A stretch of 64,000 nucleotides of DNA from Chloroherpeton thalassium ATCC 35110 (GCF_000020525.1 NC_011026.1:558001-622000), one strand, 5' to 3'. Positions 52,769 to 63,296 are shown, counted from the stretch's first letter. Translations and numbers: made by a program. Notes: generated by a model not told the origin, from the sequence alone.

Positions 52769-54097
52769 ATGCAGCGCGCATGGCTTAGAGCCTATAATAT
52801 TTTATTTCCACTGTTTCTTTTCTCTTTGAAAATTCTTGGATTCTTCAACGCCAAAATTCGGGCAACGCTTTTGGGACGAGAAAATCTCTTTCAACGCATT
52901 CGCGCCAAACAAAAAGCGCTGACGCATAAAAGCGGATTTCGACTTTGGGTACACGCAGCTTCTGTTGGAGAATTTGAACAAGCTCGCCCAATTGTGAAAG
53001 CCATTCGCGAAAAAGATCCCGACGCTGCCATTATCCTGACCTTTCTCTCCGTTTCTGGCTACGAAGCTCGAAAAAACACCAAAGAAGCCGACCTTGTCAC
53101 TTATTTGCCCGCCGATACGCCCAGCAACGCTCGCAAGTTTTTGGATTTACTTCAGCCCGATGCGCTCTTGCTCATGCGCTACGATTTCTGGCCAAACCAT
53201 TTATTCGAAGCCAAACGACGCGGCATTTATCTGATGCTGGCGGCGGCAGTTCTTCAGCCAGATTCAACCTATAACAAGCCGATTATTCGCGGATTTTATC
53301 AAACCATTTTTTCGCTTTTCGATCAGATTTTTACCGTCGCTGAAGACGACGCCAAAAATTTCAAAACGCTATTCGGACTGGACCGCGTTCAGCAAGCCGG
53401 CGAACCCAGAATTGATCAAGTGATTTGGCGCAGTCAGCAGCAAGAACGCGTCGCGCACTTGAAGCCGATCTACAACGAGCGATTAGTTCTTGTGGCCGGA
53501 AGTGTTTGGAAAACAGATGAAGCCCATTTGATTCCTGCGTATCAATCGGTTAGGGAAAAATTGCTAAACTATCCAATTTCTTTGATTTTAGTCCCGCATG
53601 AAATCGGCCAGGAAAACCTGAATCGAATGGCCGATGATCTGAAATCGAAACATCTGAGCTATCAATTTATCAGTCGATTGCATAGCAATTTCAACACAGA
53701 AACCGTGCTCATCATTGATGAAATCGGTTATTTAGCGGAGCTTTATTCACTTGCGCACATCGCGTATATTGGCGGCGGATTTGGGGTTCATGTGCATAAC
53801 ACGCTCGAAGCCGCGGTTTATCATTTGCCCTTGATTTATGGACCGCACTTTCATAAGTCGCCAGAAGCCAAAGCATTTCAGAAACTTGGCGGCGCTACGG
53901 TTGTGTCAAACACCCAGTCGCTGGAAAAAATCCTTTACGACTTGTTTTCAACCGATGAACTTCGGGAAAAAATGGGCAAAATTGCAGGAAACTATGTTCA
54001 TTCGCGCGCGGGCGCAACGCAGAAAATCGCCGGTGCTTTGCTGCCTGCGCAAAAAAACGCGCCGCCTCATCGTGGAAACACGCTCAACGCAACATGA
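52769..54097 (+). CDS. kdtA: Kdo transferase (3-deoxy-D-manno-octulosonic acid transferase)
   Basis: The 442-residue enzyme (WaaA/KdtA, GT30) adds Kdo from CMP-Kdo to lipid A precursors at the inner face of the cytoplasmic membrane. It has the N-terminal anchor (about 8-26), the catalytic VHAASVGEFEQA (Glu68), RYDFWPNHLFEA and GGGFGVHVHNTLEAA (the CMP-binding region). Its stop overlaps the upstream ATG of the lptE frame (ATGA), so translation may be coupled and the two genes form one operon for outer-membrane glycolipid. Confidence 0.94.
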   Translation: MQRAWLRAYNILFPLFLFSLKILGFFNAKIRATLLGRENLFQRIRAKQKALTHKSGFRLWVHAASVGEFEQARPIVKAIREKDPDAAIILTFLSVSGYEARKNTKEADLVTYLPADTPSNARKFLDLLQPDALLLMRYDFWPNHLFEAKRRGIYLMLAAAVLQPDSTYNKPIIRGFYQTIFSLFDQIFTVAEDDAKNFKTLFGLDRVQQAGEPRIDQVIWRSQQQERVAHLKPIYNERLVLVAGSVWKTDEAHLIPAYQSVREKLLNYPISLILVPHEIGQENLNRMADDLKSKHLSYQFISRLHSNFNTETVLIIDEIGYLAELYSLAHIAYIGGGFGVHVHNTLEAAVYHLPLIYGPHFHKSPEAKAFQKLGGATVVSNTQSLEKILYDLFSTDELREKMGKIAGNYVHSRAGATQKIAGALLPAQKNAPPHRGNTLNAT

Positions 54098-54141
54098 TTT
54101 TTTCAGACGAACTTTCGCTTTCAATCTTTAAAATCTTCACC

Positions 54142-54657
54142 ATGATTTCTAAAACACGGCTCTTTCTGCTTTTCTTTTTCTTTCTCATGGCAACGCTTAG
54201 CGGATGCTATTCTTTTTCGGAAGGATCATTGCCAAGCCACATCAAAACAATCGCCATTCCCGTTTTCGGCGATGAATCCAGCAGTGGCATCGGGCAGCTT
54301 CGCGAACAGCTCACCACCAAAATGGTCGATCATGTGCAATCTCAAAGCTCTTTGGTTATTGAGCAAGATAGACGCCTGGCAAATTCGGTAATGGAAGCGG
54401 TTATCAAATCGTATTCCGATGAGCCAAGCCAAGTCAGCAGCACCACAGAACGCGCCACACAAAACCGCATCAGCATTACCATTAGTGTTACTTACAAAGA
54501 TTTGGTTACCAAAAAGACGCTTTTTACCCAATCTTTCACTGGCATTTCCGACTACGCAATCGGCGATTTTACCGCACAACAAGAATCTATTGAGGAAGCC
54601 ATCGATCAAGTTTCGGATGACATTTTAAATCGACTGCTGGCTGGCGCAGGCTGGTAG
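54142..54657 (+). CDS. lptE: LPS-assembly lipoprotein LptE-like
   Basis: The 171-residue lipoprotein has a signal peptide with lipobox TLSGC (Cys22) and then the LptE fold: [28 protein letters not shown] and [19 protein letters not shown]. LptE plugs the LptD barrel that places LPS in the outer leaflet. An ATG at 54094 overlaps the kdtA stop and would give a 16-residue longer n-region; the ATG at 54142 fits a normal signal peptide better. The location right after kdtA fits its role in LPS transport. Confidence 0.87.
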   Translation: MISKTRLFLLFFFFLMATLSGCYSFSEGSLPSHIKTIAIPVFGDESSSGIGQLREQLTTKMVDHVQSQSSLVIEQDRRLANSVMEAVIKSYSDEPSQVSSTTERATQNRISITISVTYKDLVTKKTLFTQSFTGISDYAIGDFTAQQESIEEAIDQVSDDILNRLLAGAGW

Positions 54658-54713
54658 ATCGCGCAATCTTAAATTTTGTCAGGAAAAAGAATATCAACAT
54701 TTGTAAGGCAGTC

Positions 54714-55733
54714 ATGAACGTTTCGGATTTTGATTACACGCTACCCGATGAACAAATTGCTAAATATCCGCCAAAAGAGCGAGGAACAACCAAACTTTTG
54801 GCGCTCAATCGCAAGACGGGCGAAGTTCAGCATAGTTTATATCGCAGCTTGGATGCGTTTTTAGAACCTGGCGATTTGCTTGTTTTGAACAACACAAAAG
54901 TGATCAAAGCGCGCCTTCAGGCCAATAAGCCAACGGGCGCCAGCGTAGAGCTTTTGCTATTGGAAAAACATGAAGGGCCACAACAAATCGTTATGTACGG
55001 CGGAAAAATTAAGGCTGGAAATACGCTGCTTGTTGGAGAAGACGAGGTGCTGGTTGAGGAAATTTTGGGAAACGGCTTGGCTAAGGTTTCGGCGGCTGTT
55101 CCACTTTTATCGTTGGTTGAAAAATATGGCAATGTTCCGATTCCACCGTACCTAAATCGCAAAGCCGAAAAAAGCGACGAAATGCGTTATCAGACGGTGT
55201 TTGCCAAAGAACAAGGCTCGGTGGCTGCACCAACAGCGTCGCTTAATTTCACCGAGTCGCTTGAGAAAAAGCTCAAGGAAAAAGGCGTGCAACTGGCCTT
55301 CTTGACGCTTCATGTTGGGCTGGGAACGTTCATGCCGATTCGCACCGAAACGCTTTCGGCACATGAAATGCACCGTGAGTTTTATCATATTTCGCATGAA
55401 ACTGCCGCAGCCATTCGATTGGCAAAAGCCGAAAAACGACGGGTTGTCGCGCTGGGAACAACGGTGACACGCGCGATCGAGCATGCAAGCGCGCGCCTTT
55501 TAGCGCACGAGCCCGCCGAACTTGCTGGCGAAGCCGACATTTTTATTTATCCAGGCGGATATGAATTTCAAATCGTGGATGCTTTGCTCACAAACTTTCA
55601 CGCGCCACGCTCAACCGTTTTGATGCTGGCTGCCGCGTTTGCCGGCGCAGCGCATCTAAAAGCGGCCTACGAAGCCGCCCTGCAAAACGACTATCATTTT
55701 CTTAGCTACGGCGATAGCATGTTTATTTTCTAA
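54714..55733 (+). CDS. queA: S-adenosylmethionine:tRNA ribosyltransferase-isomerase
   Basis: The 339-residue enzyme transfers and isomerises the ribosyl part of SAM to preQ1-tRNA, making epoxyqueuosine. It shows [19 protein letters not shown] at the N-terminus, [44 protein letters not shown] and [12 protein letters not shown]. Its product is used by QueG or QueH. A FolE and QueD-like pair lies near 11 kb in this window, so several queuosine genes are present but not clustered. Confidence 0.97.
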   Translation: MNVSDFDYTLPDEQIAKYPPKERGTTKLLALNRKTGEVQHSLYRSLDAFLEPGDLLVLNNTKVIKARLQANKPTGASVELLLLEKHEGPQQIVMYGGKIKAGNTLLVGEDEVLVEEILGNGLAKVSAAVPLLSLVEKYGNVPIPPYLNRKAEKSDEMRYQTVFAKEQGSVAAPTASLNFTESLEKKLKEKGVQLAFLTLHVGLGTFMPIRTETLSAHEMHREFYHISHETAAAIRLAKAEKRRVVALGTTVTRAIEHASARLLAHEPAELAGEADIFIYPGGYEFQIVDALLTNFHAPRSTVLMLAAAFAGAAHLKAAYEAALQNDYHFLSYGDSMFIF

Positions 55734-55947
55734 GCCAACGGTGCGCTTCGCCTCGTGAAAAATCTCCCCCAATACAATCCAATTGTGATCTTTTACTGAG
55801 CATAAGAGGCTGGAACAGGGAATCTTCTTTTCAAATCTTGCAAAGGAGCAAAAAGTTACTTTTATTTGAACCCTGTTAGATGGACGAACATGGAGAAAAA
55901 TCACATAAAAACGGCTGCTCCTTTGCCGCAACGAATTAACTTTTCAA

Positions 55948-56946
55948 ATGGAAAAAATTGCCCTAACGGGAATTAAACCAACCGGAACGCCTCACGTTGG
56001 AAACTACCTCGGCGCTATTTTGCCGGCGCTTGAACTTGCTGAAAAATACCGTGCTTTTTATTTCATCGCTGATTACCACGCGCTCACCACCGTTCGCGAT
56101 GGCAAGCAGCTTCAAGAACTCACCTACGAGGTTGCGGCCACTTGGCTGGCGCTGGGTCTCGATCATGAAAAAGTCACTTTTTTCCGCCAATCCGAAGTAC
56201 CGGAACTTTTCGAGTTGCAATGGATTCTTTCGTGCAACACACCCAAAGGGCTTTTGAATCGCGCACATGCCTACAAGGCCGCCGTAGATCAAAACGTGGC
56301 TGCCGAAAAAGACCCAGACTTCGGCGTGAACGCCGGCCTTTTCAACTATCCCGTTTTGATGGCAAGCGATATTTTGATGTTTGGGACAAACATTGTTCCC
56401 GTCGGCTTAGACCAAAAGCAGCACATCGAAATCGCCCGTGATATTGCTGAAAATTTCAATAACACGTTTGGCGACATTTTGACCATGCCGGAAGGATTGA
56501 TTCAAGAAGATTTGATGACCATTCCGGGCACAGATGGCCGCAAAATGAGCAAGAATTATAACAACACTTTGCCGCTCTTTTTTCCATCGAAGCAATTGCG
56601 CAAGCGCGTGATGCAAATTCAAACGGATTCAAAAACGGTTGAAGAGCCGAAAAATCCTGATGAATGTAATGTGTTTGCCATTTATCGGCGATTTGCCACG
56701 CCGGAGCAAATCGCAGACATGCGCGCGCGCTACGAAAAAGGTGGCTTGGGTTATGGAACGGCCAAGCAAGAATTGTTTGAACTTCTGGAAGCGCGTTTTG
56801 GCCAGCAGCGCGAAAAATACGAGTCGCTCATGGCAAACAAAGCTGAGATAGATAGCATCCTGTTAGCTGGCGCTGAAAAAGCACGCGCCGTTTCTCGCCC
56901 AATGATACACAAAGTCCGACAAGCGATTGGGGCACGGCCTCGCTAA
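55948..56946 (+). CDS. trpS: Tryptophanyl-tRNA synthetase
   Basis: The 332-residue class I enzyme has the HIGH-like motif (TGTPHVGNYLGA, about 12-23), the tryptophan pocket HALTTVRDG and the KMSKS loop DGRKMSKNYNN (about 192-). It charges tRNA-Trp with tryptophan. Length and motifs are standard. It follows queA by a 214-bp gap and precedes the DUF3078-like gene. Confidence 0.97.
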   Translation: MEKIALTGIKPTGTPHVGNYLGAILPALELAEKYRAFYFIADYHALTTVRDGKQLQELTYEVAATWLALGLDHEKVTFFRQSEVPELFELQWILSCNTPKGLLNRAHAYKAAVDQNVAAEKDPDFGVNAGLFNYPVLMASDILMFGTNIVPVGLDQKQHIEIARDIAENFNNTFGDILTMPEGLIQEDLMTIPGTDGRKMSKNYNNTLPLFFPSKQLRKRVMQIQTDSKTVEEPKNPDECNVFAIYRRFATPEQIADMRARYEKGGLGYGTAKQELFELLEARFGQQREKYESLMANKAEIDSILLAGAEKARAVSRPMIHKVRQAIGARPR

Positions 56947-57052
56947 ACACAACCAAAAGGCGTTCCATTTTAGAGCGCCACGCTTGCATAAGGACAAAAT
57001 GCGTTTGCTTTTCATCTTTGAAATCATTGCAAGAAAAAATCATTTAACCCAA

Positions 57053-58021
57053 ATGAAAAACATGAACCGGATTTACACCGCGATTTTATCAGTCGTTTTT
57101 CTTTTCAGTGCGCTAAGCCATGCAAATGCACAAGAGACAAAAACGACGGAAGTTAGCACCGAAACGGTTAAGATCGACACGATTTCCATCGGTGCAGACG
57201 GCAGCATTGAGACGGCTACCATTATTCGCAAGATTCAGAAAACCACCTTTTTACCGGATTTCATCTACAACATTCGCCCGTATGGTTCAATCGTGCAAGT
57301 TTCGTTTAAGGATTGGGCGGAAGGCGGCATCAACTCTGTGGCTTGGGCGGCAGGCCTTGAGGCAAATTCGAAATATATTTTCAAGCCGTTTGTCTGGGAA
57401 AATCGTCTGGAGCTTGGGTTTGGCCAAAATAAATCAAATGGCGAAAGTCTGCGCAAAACCACCGACATTATCGATTTTGAAACCAACATTCGTTATGGCG
57501 CACGCGTTTTCAAACCGGAATTTGTCGCCACGCTTCGTACGCAATTTGCGCCCGGTTACGATTACGACACCGACGGCGATCCGCAGATTTCCGCCTTTTT
57601 TGACCCGGCCTATCTGGTGCAAAGCATCGGTATGAGCTACAAACATTCCGAACAGCTGGAAGCTTCGCTCGGCTTGGCGTTTCGCGAAATTATTACCGAC
57701 AAATACACGCTGTTTAGCGATGATACAGACACCGACGAGATTGAGTCTGTTGATTTCAAAACGGGTATTCGCGCCTCAGGGCTTTTGGCAATGAATGTGC
57801 TGGACGACATTTTTTTCAAATCGAGACTTCAACTTTTTTCCGCCTTTGATCAGCTCGATGTGTGGGATGTCAACTCGAAGAACACGCTTCACATGAGAAT
57901 CAATGATTCTATTCACACGGAAGTTGGCGTTTATTTTCTCTTTCAAAAAAATGCCACCGGTCGTTTGCAAATTCAGCAAACGTTTGCGCTTTCGTTTGGC
58001 TACGCTTTTTCAAACATATAA
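57053..58021 (+). CDS. DUF3078-like outer-membrane protein
   Basis: The 322-residue protein starts with a signal peptide (NRIYTAILSVVFLFSALS, ending in AHANA). The body has FKDWAEGGINSVAWAAGLEA, WENRLELGFGQNKSNGESLR and FVATLRTQFAPGYDYDTDGD, the alternating strand pattern of DUF3078 proteins, which are beta-rich and limited to Bacteroidota and Chlorobi. The C-terminus ends in an aromatic-rich strand (FALSFGYAFSNI) fit for BAM recognition. The open frame extends to 56927, overlapping trpS, but the ATG at 57053 fits the signal peptide. Confidence 0.82.
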   Translation: MKNMNRIYTAILSVVFLFSALSHANAQETKTTEVSTETVKIDTISIGADGSIETATIIRKIQKTTFLPDFIYNIRPYGSIVQVSFKDWAEGGINSVAWAAGLEANSKYIFKPFVWENRLELGFGQNKSNGESLRKTTDIIDFETNIRYGARVFKPEFVATLRTQFAPGYDYDTDGDPQISAFFDPAYLVQSIGMSYKHSEQLEASLGLAFREIITDKYTLFSDDTDTDEIESVDFKTGIRASGLLAMNVLDDIFFKSRLQLFSAFDQLDVWDVNSKNTLHMRINDSIHTEVGVYFLFQKNATGRLQIQQTFALSFGYAFSNI

Positions 58022-58030
58022 AATCAAATT

Positions 58031-58711
58031 ATGCAAGATCGGGTTGCGTTCATTTTCGATATGGACGGCGTGATTATCGACAACATGCAATACCATGTTG
58101 ATACTTGGCTCGCACTGTTTCGCGACAAAGGCCACGAACTTTCGTTGGACGATTTTCTCGAGAAAACCGCTGGAAAAAAAGCCGAAGAAGTCGTGCGGAT
58201 GTTTCTTGGCGAAAGCGTAACGGACGCGGATGTGCAAAAATATGCCGAGCAAAAGGACTTTTTGTATCGCTATTTATATCGACCGAAATTAGCGCCGCTT
58301 GCCGGATTCATGGCATTTGTGGAAGCCGCCAAATCGGCTGAGATTTTGATGGGCGTTGGCACAGGCGGCAGCCCGGAAAATATCGAGTTCGTGCTGGGCG
58401 GCCTTAACTTGAAGCCATATTTCAAAACGATCGTTGGCGCAGCTAATGTGAGTAAAGGAAAGCCCGACCCGGAAATTTATTTGAAAGCGGCAGATCAACT
58501 TGGCATCGCGCCGGAAAACTGCATCGTCTTTGAAGATGCGTTGCCGGGCCTCGAGGCTGCGCGCCGCGCTGGCATGAAATCGGTAGCGATTACGACCTCG
58601 CACACGGAAGCGGAGTTCGCTGCGGCTGAAAGTGTTTTTTGCATCGCAGGTGATTTTACCAATTTGAAGCCTTTGGCGCTCATTGAAGAATCACGCCAAG
58701 CGGTGCTTTAG
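58031..58711 (+). CDS. HAD-superfamily beta-phosphoglucomutase-like hydrolase
   Basis: The 226-residue protein has the HAD motifs FDMDGVIIDNM (nucleophile Asp10, Asp12), GVGTGGSPENIEF (motif II, Thr/Gly), KGKPDPEIYLKAADQLG (motif III Lys) and VFEDALPGLEAARRAGM (motif IV Asp pair). The alpha-helical cap (about 18-90) is of the C1 type, as in beta-phosphoglucomutase and related sugar-phosphate phosphatases. The substrate is not known. It begins 9 bp after the previous stop and may be cotranscribed with it. Confidence 0.88.
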   Translation: MQDRVAFIFDMDGVIIDNMQYHVDTWLALFRDKGHELSLDDFLEKTAGKKAEEVVRMFLGESVTDADVQKYAEQKDFLYRYLYRPKLAPLAGFMAFVEAAKSAEILMGVGTGGSPENIEFVLGGLNLKPYFKTIVGAANVSKGKPDPEIYLKAADQLGIAPENCIVFEDALPGLEAARRAGMKSVAITTSHTEAEFAAAESVFCIAGDFTNLKPLALIEESRQAVL

Positions 58712-58796
58712 CGATAATTTTAATCCGTGTCGTGCTTGGAGCGGGTAATTTTTCCGATGCAGGAACGGATAAACGACCAAGATGAGAAACCGTAAC

Positions 58797-58827
58797 TTGT
58801 CATGCTTCATTTTGTTCAGCATGACAA
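58797..58827. repeat. 10-bp perfect inverted repeat before argS
   Basis: TTGTCATGCT (58797-58806) and AGCATGACAA (58818-58827), 11-nt spacer. It resembles dispersed TGTCATGCT...AGCATGACA palindromes found in many genomes. Confidence 0.6.
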
Positions 58828-58845
58828 ATTTTAGAAAATCATAGC

Positions 58846-60504
58846 ATGAGAGACATTTTAGTAGAAGCGCTTAGAATGGCGCTTTCGGAACTCAGTGTGG
58901 AAAACGCCGAAGCGCGCGAAATTCAAATCGAGAAGCCTGCGGACGAAAAGTTCGGCGACGCCTCGACCAATGTGGCCATGACGCTTGCGCGTGAATTGCG
59001 GAAAAATCCGCGTCAAATTGCCGCCGACATCATCTCGAACCTTTCGCTCGGCGAATCGGTGGATAAAATTGATGTGGCCGGCGCGGGCTTTATCAATTTT
59101 TATTTTTCAAAAAAATATATCACGGGCGCGGTCAAAGAGATTTTGACAGAGGGCGAAGATTTCGGGCGTTCCGAAGTCGGCAAAGGCAAAACGGCGATTG
59201 TCGAATATGTGAGCGCTAATCCGACGGGGCCGCTGACGGTCGGGCGCGGGCGCGGCGGCGTGCTGGGCGACTGCATTGCCAACATGCTGGAAGCGCAAGG
59301 TTACGATGTGACGCGCGAATATTATTTCAACAACGCCGGTCGGCAAATGCGCATCTTGGCCGGTTCGGTTCGCTTCCGCTATCTCGAGCTTTGCGGCGAG
59401 CAAGTGGATTTTCCCGAAGATCATTATCAAGGCGGCTATATCGGCGATATTGCGCAAAAAATTTATGACGAAAAAGGCACAAGCCTTGCGGGCGAGGAAG
59501 ACCTTTCGTTTTTCAAAGAATTTGCCGAAGCGGAAATTTTTGAGAGCATCAAAAACACGCTCGGACGCTTGGGCATTAAGCACGATTCGTTTTTCAACGA
59601 AAATACGCTTTACGAAAAAGGGGAAAACGGCAAAAGTCGCAACGACGAGGTCGTGGAACGCCTTGCGGAAAAAGGCTACATCAAGCACGAGGACGGCGCA
59701 ACTTGGTTTTTAACGACGAAATTCGGCCTTGAAAAAGACAAAGTGCTGGTGAAATCTACGGGCGAACCGAGCTATCGCCTGCCCGATATTGCCTATCACA
59801 TCACGAAGTTCGAGCGCGATTTTTCCTTGATGGTCAATGTCTTTGGCGCCGACCACATCGATGAATATCCCGATGTGCTGCGAGCGTTGGAGGTGTTGGG
59901 ATATGAGAAAGAGCGCGTGCAGGTCGCCATCAATCAGTTTGTGACGACGACCGTAAACGGCGAGGTCGTGAAAATGTCGACGCGCAAAGGCAACGCGGAT
60001 TTGTTGGACGATTTAATTGACGATGTCGGCGCGGACGCCACGCGGTTTTTCTTCATCATTCGCAACAAAGAATCGCATCTGAATTTTGATGTCGATTTGG
60101 CCAAAAAGCAGTCGACGGACAACCCGGTCTTTTACTTGCAATACGCCCACGCCAGAATTTGCAGCCTGATTCGCGTTGCCGGCGAAGAAACGGACTTCGA
60201 GCCGAGCGCGTCGGAATATGATTTGCTTGACGCGCTTACTGCAAATGAGGAACTTCAGCTTGCGAAGATTTTGCTTGAGTACGGCACGGCGCTTGAAGTT
60301 TGCGTGAACGCGCTTGAGCCGCAAAAGCTCATCGGCTACATGAACCGCGTGGCCGAAGCCTTCCACAAGTTTTATCAGGAATGCCGCATCGTGAGCGAGG
60401 AAGAATCGGTGCGCAAGTCGCGCTTGTATTTGTGCCTTGCCACACGCCAAGTGCTGCAAAACGGCTTCAAGGTGCTGGGCATTTCCGCGCCGGAGAAGAT
60501 GTGA
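58846..60504 (+). CDS. argS: Arginyl-tRNA synthetase
   Basis: The 552-residue enzyme has the N-terminal additional domain (about 1-110), the nucleotide-binding fold with [20 protein letters not shown] (about 123-142) in place of the usual PxxxHxGHxRGA, [47 protein letters not shown] and the C-terminal anticodon-binding domain. Both His of the HIGH motif are replaced by Thr131 and Arg134. I recall similar TVGR forms in green sulfur bacterial ArgRS, so it may be lineage-typical. Its codons look richer in G and C than the flanks (by eye). No nearby paralogue is visible. Confidence 0.95.
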   Translation: MRDILVEALRMALSELSVENAEAREIQIEKPADEKFGDASTNVAMTLARELRKNPRQIAADIISNLSLGESVDKIDVAGAGFINFYFSKKYITGAVKEILTEGEDFGRSEVGKGKTAIVEYVSANPTGPLTVGRGRGGVLGDCIANMLEAQGYDVTREYYFNNAGRQMRILAGSVRFRYLELCGEQVDFPEDHYQGGYIGDIAQKIYDEKGTSLAGEEDLSFFKEFAEAEIFESIKNTLGRLGIKHDSFFNENTLYEKGENGKSRNDEVVERLAEKGYIKHEDGATWFLTTKFGLEKDKVLVKSTGEPSYRLPDIAYHITKFERDFSLMVNVFGADHIDEYPDVLRALEVLGYEKERVQVAINQFVTTTVNGEVVKMSTRKGNADLLDDLIDDVGADATRFFFIIRNKESHLNFDVDLAKKQSTDNPVFYLQYAHARICSLIRVAGEETDFEPSASEYDLLDALTANEELQLAKILLEYGTALEVCVNALEPQKLIGYMNRVAEAFHKFYQECRIVSEEESVRKSRLYLCLATRQVLQNGFKVLGISAPEKM

Positions 60505-60698
60505 GTTTTTGAAAAATCCTTTGGATATGCTGTGAAATTTTGAAAAAATAACCCTCAGAATGTGGCCTTCAGCAACAGAATCCTTCTGCTGAAGGCTTAA
60601 CTTATTTTGTTGTTTCGCTCCTGTTCGTTGCGTTTCCTTTTCCAATTAGAAGAAAATCTCAGCGGGCATATTTTTAATTGCGGCAAAAAACTTTTTTC

Positions 60699-62111
60699 AT
60701 GCAAAACCCAATCGATGCTCATTTCTTATTTCGCTCCGACGGCGGCTTTATTCGAATGCCGGTTTGGGGACACATTCCACTGATTCAACCACTTAAAAAA
60801 ATTATTTCACACCCTGCATTTTTGCGATTGAAAGGCATTCGCCAGCTTTCTTTTGCGCATCATGTTTTTCCCGGCGCCACACATACGCGCTTTGAGCACT
60901 CCATCGGCGTCTATCATTTGATGAAATTGATTTTGCAACGAGTGGTCACCAATCCCTTAACCGCTTCGCATCAGACAGAGACTTTTTGTTTCGACGAAAA
61001 CACCTGCCGATTGCTTTTGGCCGCAAGCCTTTTGCACGACATTGGCCACTATCCGCACGCCCACGCGTTAGAAAGTGCGGCGCTGAAGCTCAACGGCGCA
61101 TTGGTTTTTGAGCATCACGAAAAATTGACAGAAGCTCGTCTCTACGAATCGCATCAAGGGTTTGGTTCGCTGGCTGGGATTCTTAAGGAAGAGTGGAAAG
61201 TTGAGCCGGAGCAAGTCATCGCTTTGATTTCGGGCAAAACGGCTTCGCCATTTTCGAAACTCATTAGCGGCACGCTCGATCCTGATAAAATGGATTACCT
61301 CATGCGCGACGCGCACCATTGCAATATCCCGTATGGAAATATCGACATCGAGCGCTTGATCGAGTCGTTTGTGCCCGACGCCGAGCGCCGCAGATTTGCA
61401 ATTACCGAAAAAGGCATTGCGCCGCTCGAAAGTCTCATGTTTGCCAAATACATGATGATGCGCAATGTATATTGGCATCACACCGTGCGTACGCTTTCGG
61501 CCATGCTTCGGCGTGCGGTGCAAGACATTTTGGGCGGCAAGCATCTTTCTGTGCAAGAATGCCAGCATATTTTTTATCATAATGCCGATGAGCGCGTGCT
61601 CTACGATTTGCGCGAGCGAGTGGCCATTGCAAAGTGCAAATCTGCGGAATTGCTTGATCGGCTCGTCGAGCGTCAGTCGTACAAGCGAGCCATGACAATT
61701 GGCTTGCAAGAAGCGGGTGCAATTGCCAACATGCCAAATTTGCTCAGCCGCATCTACGCCATTAGTGAGGATGCTGAACTTTGCAAGCAAAAGGAAATTG
61801 AAATTTGTGAAATGATGAACCATAAGTTCCAGCTAAAGCTGCATGGACATGAGATTCTCATCGATGCGCCATCGAACAAGCACATTTTCGATTATCAAGA
61901 TTTCCGCGAACTGCATATTTTCCGCGGAGATACAAGTGGCAATAAAGGAGTTTTTCTACCTTTCGATAAATCAGGCGAATCTGTTTTCGAATCGCGATTT
62001 ATTTTAGAATTTGAAAAATACACAAAGAAGCTTCGGATTGTCTCGCGGCCTGAAATTGCTACGCATTTGCGTAATTTAAAGCGAGAAGTGCTTGAGATTT
62101 TGTATAGCTGA
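60699..62111 (+). CDS. HD-domain phosphohydrolase (dGTPase-like)
   Basis: The 470-residue protein has HTRFEHSIGVYHL (first His) and LLAASLLHDIGHYPHAHALE (His-Asp pair of the HD motif), then LISGTLDPDKMDYLMRDAHH, the pattern of SAMHD1/dGTPase-like or YwfO-type HD hydrolases. These bind a divalent metal and usually act on dNTPs or nucleotides. An earlier in-frame TTG at 60678 would add seven residues; the ATG at 60699 is chosen. It is followed by ytxH-like and hydrolase genes on the same strand. Confidence 0.9.
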   Translation: MQNPIDAHFLFRSDGGFIRMPVWGHIPLIQPLKKIISHPAFLRLKGIRQLSFAHHVFPGATHTRFEHSIGVYHLMKLILQRVVTNPLTASHQTETFCFDENTCRLLLAASLLHDIGHYPHAHALESAALKLNGALVFEHHEKLTEARLYESHQGFGSLAGILKEEWKVEPEQVIALISGKTASPFSKLISGTLDPDKMDYLMRDAHHCNIPYGNIDIERLIESFVPDAERRRFAITEKGIAPLESLMFAKYMMMRNVYWHHTVRTLSAMLRRAVQDILGGKHLSVQECQHIFYHNADERVLYDLRERVAIAKCKSAELLDRLVERQSYKRAMTIGLQEAGAIANMPNLLSRIYAISEDAELCKQKEIEICEMMNHKFQLKLHGHEILIDAPSNKHIFDYQDFRELHIFRGDTSGNKGVFLPFDKSGESVFESRFILEFEKYTKKLRIVSRPEIATHLRNLKREVLEILYS

Positions 62112-62161
62112 TTTCGGGTATTAATTTCCCTATCATTAAACACTAAAAGAGTAGTTGATCT

Positions 62162-62506
62162 ATGGAAAAGGAAAAAGAGGGTATCGGATTCGTAAAAGGC
62201 CTTGCAATTGGTGCGCTGTTTGGAGCTGCCGCTGGCACAGTGATCGGGCTTCTTTTTGCGCCACGCAAAGGCACAGAAACGCAGCAAGCCCTTGCGGAAA
62301 GCATTTCGGATTTGGTTGAGCAAATTCGGCACGTGCCACAACCGTCACAAACGCACGACACGGCTGCTGATGATGTGGAAAATGATGCCAAAATTCGCGC
62401 ACAAGCCATCATCGACGACGCCCGCACCGAAGCGCAGCAACTCATCGACGATGCAAATGTGCTGCTCAAAGAAATTAAGCAGCAAGTCAAACAATCACGA
62501 AACTAA
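62162..62506 (+). CDS. YtxH-domain protein
   Basis: The 114-residue protein has a glycine/alanine-rich membrane segment (GLAIGALFGAAAGTVIGLLFA, in two adjoining pieces, about 11-31) followed by APRKGTETQQALAESI and a charged helical tail. This is the common arrangement of YtxH-like stress proteins. The molecular role is not known. It sits between the HD hydrolase and the alpha/beta hydrolase with short gaps, so the three are likely transcribed together. Confidence 0.8.
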   Translation: MEKEKEGIGFVKGLAIGALFGAAAGTVIGLLFAPRKGTETQQALAESISDLVEQIRHVPQPSQTHDTAADDVENDAKIRAQAIIDDARTEAQQLIDDANVLLKEIKQQVKQSRN

Positions 62507-62511
62507 CGCTT

Positions 62512-63294
62512 ATGCTTTCATACATCGAAAAAAACATCAAGGAGAAAAATGAGCACGCCGTGCTTTTTTGGCATGCTTTTCCGCTCTCTGCCGACATGTG
62601 GGAAAAGCAAATAGACGCTGTTACAGCGGCTGGCTATCCGGCCATCGCAACGAACGTTTATGGCGTGAAAGGTTCACAAAAAAAAGAAAATTGGACGTTT
62701 AACCACTACGTCGCCGATGTCGCTCAATTGTTAGGGAAACTCCATATCGAGCAAGTGACACTTGTTGGGATATCGATGGGCGGCTATCAAGCATTTGCGA
62801 TGCACAAAAAATTTCCCGGCTTGCTTCGTTCTGTGGTTTTGTGCGATACGCGTGCTGAAGCCGATACGGACGGCGCAAGAAAAAATCGATTTGATTTCAT
62901 CGATGCGCTTGCCCAAAATGGCAGCCAGGAAGCGGTTTCGCGCATGATTCCGAATTTTTTCGCGAAAAGCACTTATCGCGATAAGCAAGCATTAGTTGAC
63001 TGGACTTCAAAGTTGATTTTTTCGCACGAACCCGAAGCCATTGCTGACCAACTTCGCGCTTTGGCTTCACGCGATGATTCCACAGACCATTTGCCAAAAA
63101 TGAATTGCCCTGTTACAATTATCGTTGGCGACAAAGATAAACTCGCGCCGCCAGAGATTGCCAAATCTATGCAGTCGCAAATTCCCAACGCAAAGTTGGA
63201 AATTTTGGCTGATTCTGGGCATTTGCCAAATTTGGAACATCCCGACGTATTTAATCAGGTGCTTTTGAATCACTTGGCTGCTCTCGATGGCTAA
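62512..63294 (+). CDS. Alpha/beta-hydrolase
   Basis: The 260-residue protein has the nucleophile elbow VGISMGGY (Ser), the acid Asp in IIVGDKDKLAPPE, and the His in DSGHLPNLEHP, completing the catalytic triad, with FWHAFPLSADMWEKQID at the N-terminus and a helical cap in the middle. Family members hydrolyse esters, peroxides or C-C bonds; the substrate is unknown. It begins 5 bp after the ytxH-like stop. Confidence 0.87.
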   Translation: MLSYIEKNIKEKNEHAVLFWHAFPLSADMWEKQIDAVTAAGYPAIATNVYGVKGSQKKENWTFNHYVADVAQLLGKLHIEQVTLVGISMGGYQAFAMHKKFPGLLRSVVLCDTRAEADTDGARKNRFDFIDALAQNGSQEAVSRMIPNFFAKSTYRDKQALVDWTSKLIFSHEPEAIADQLRALASRDDSTDHLPKMNCPVTIIVGDKDKLAPPEIAKSMQSQIPNAKLEILADSGHLPNLEHPDVFNQVLLNHLAALDG

Positions 63295-63296
63295 TC

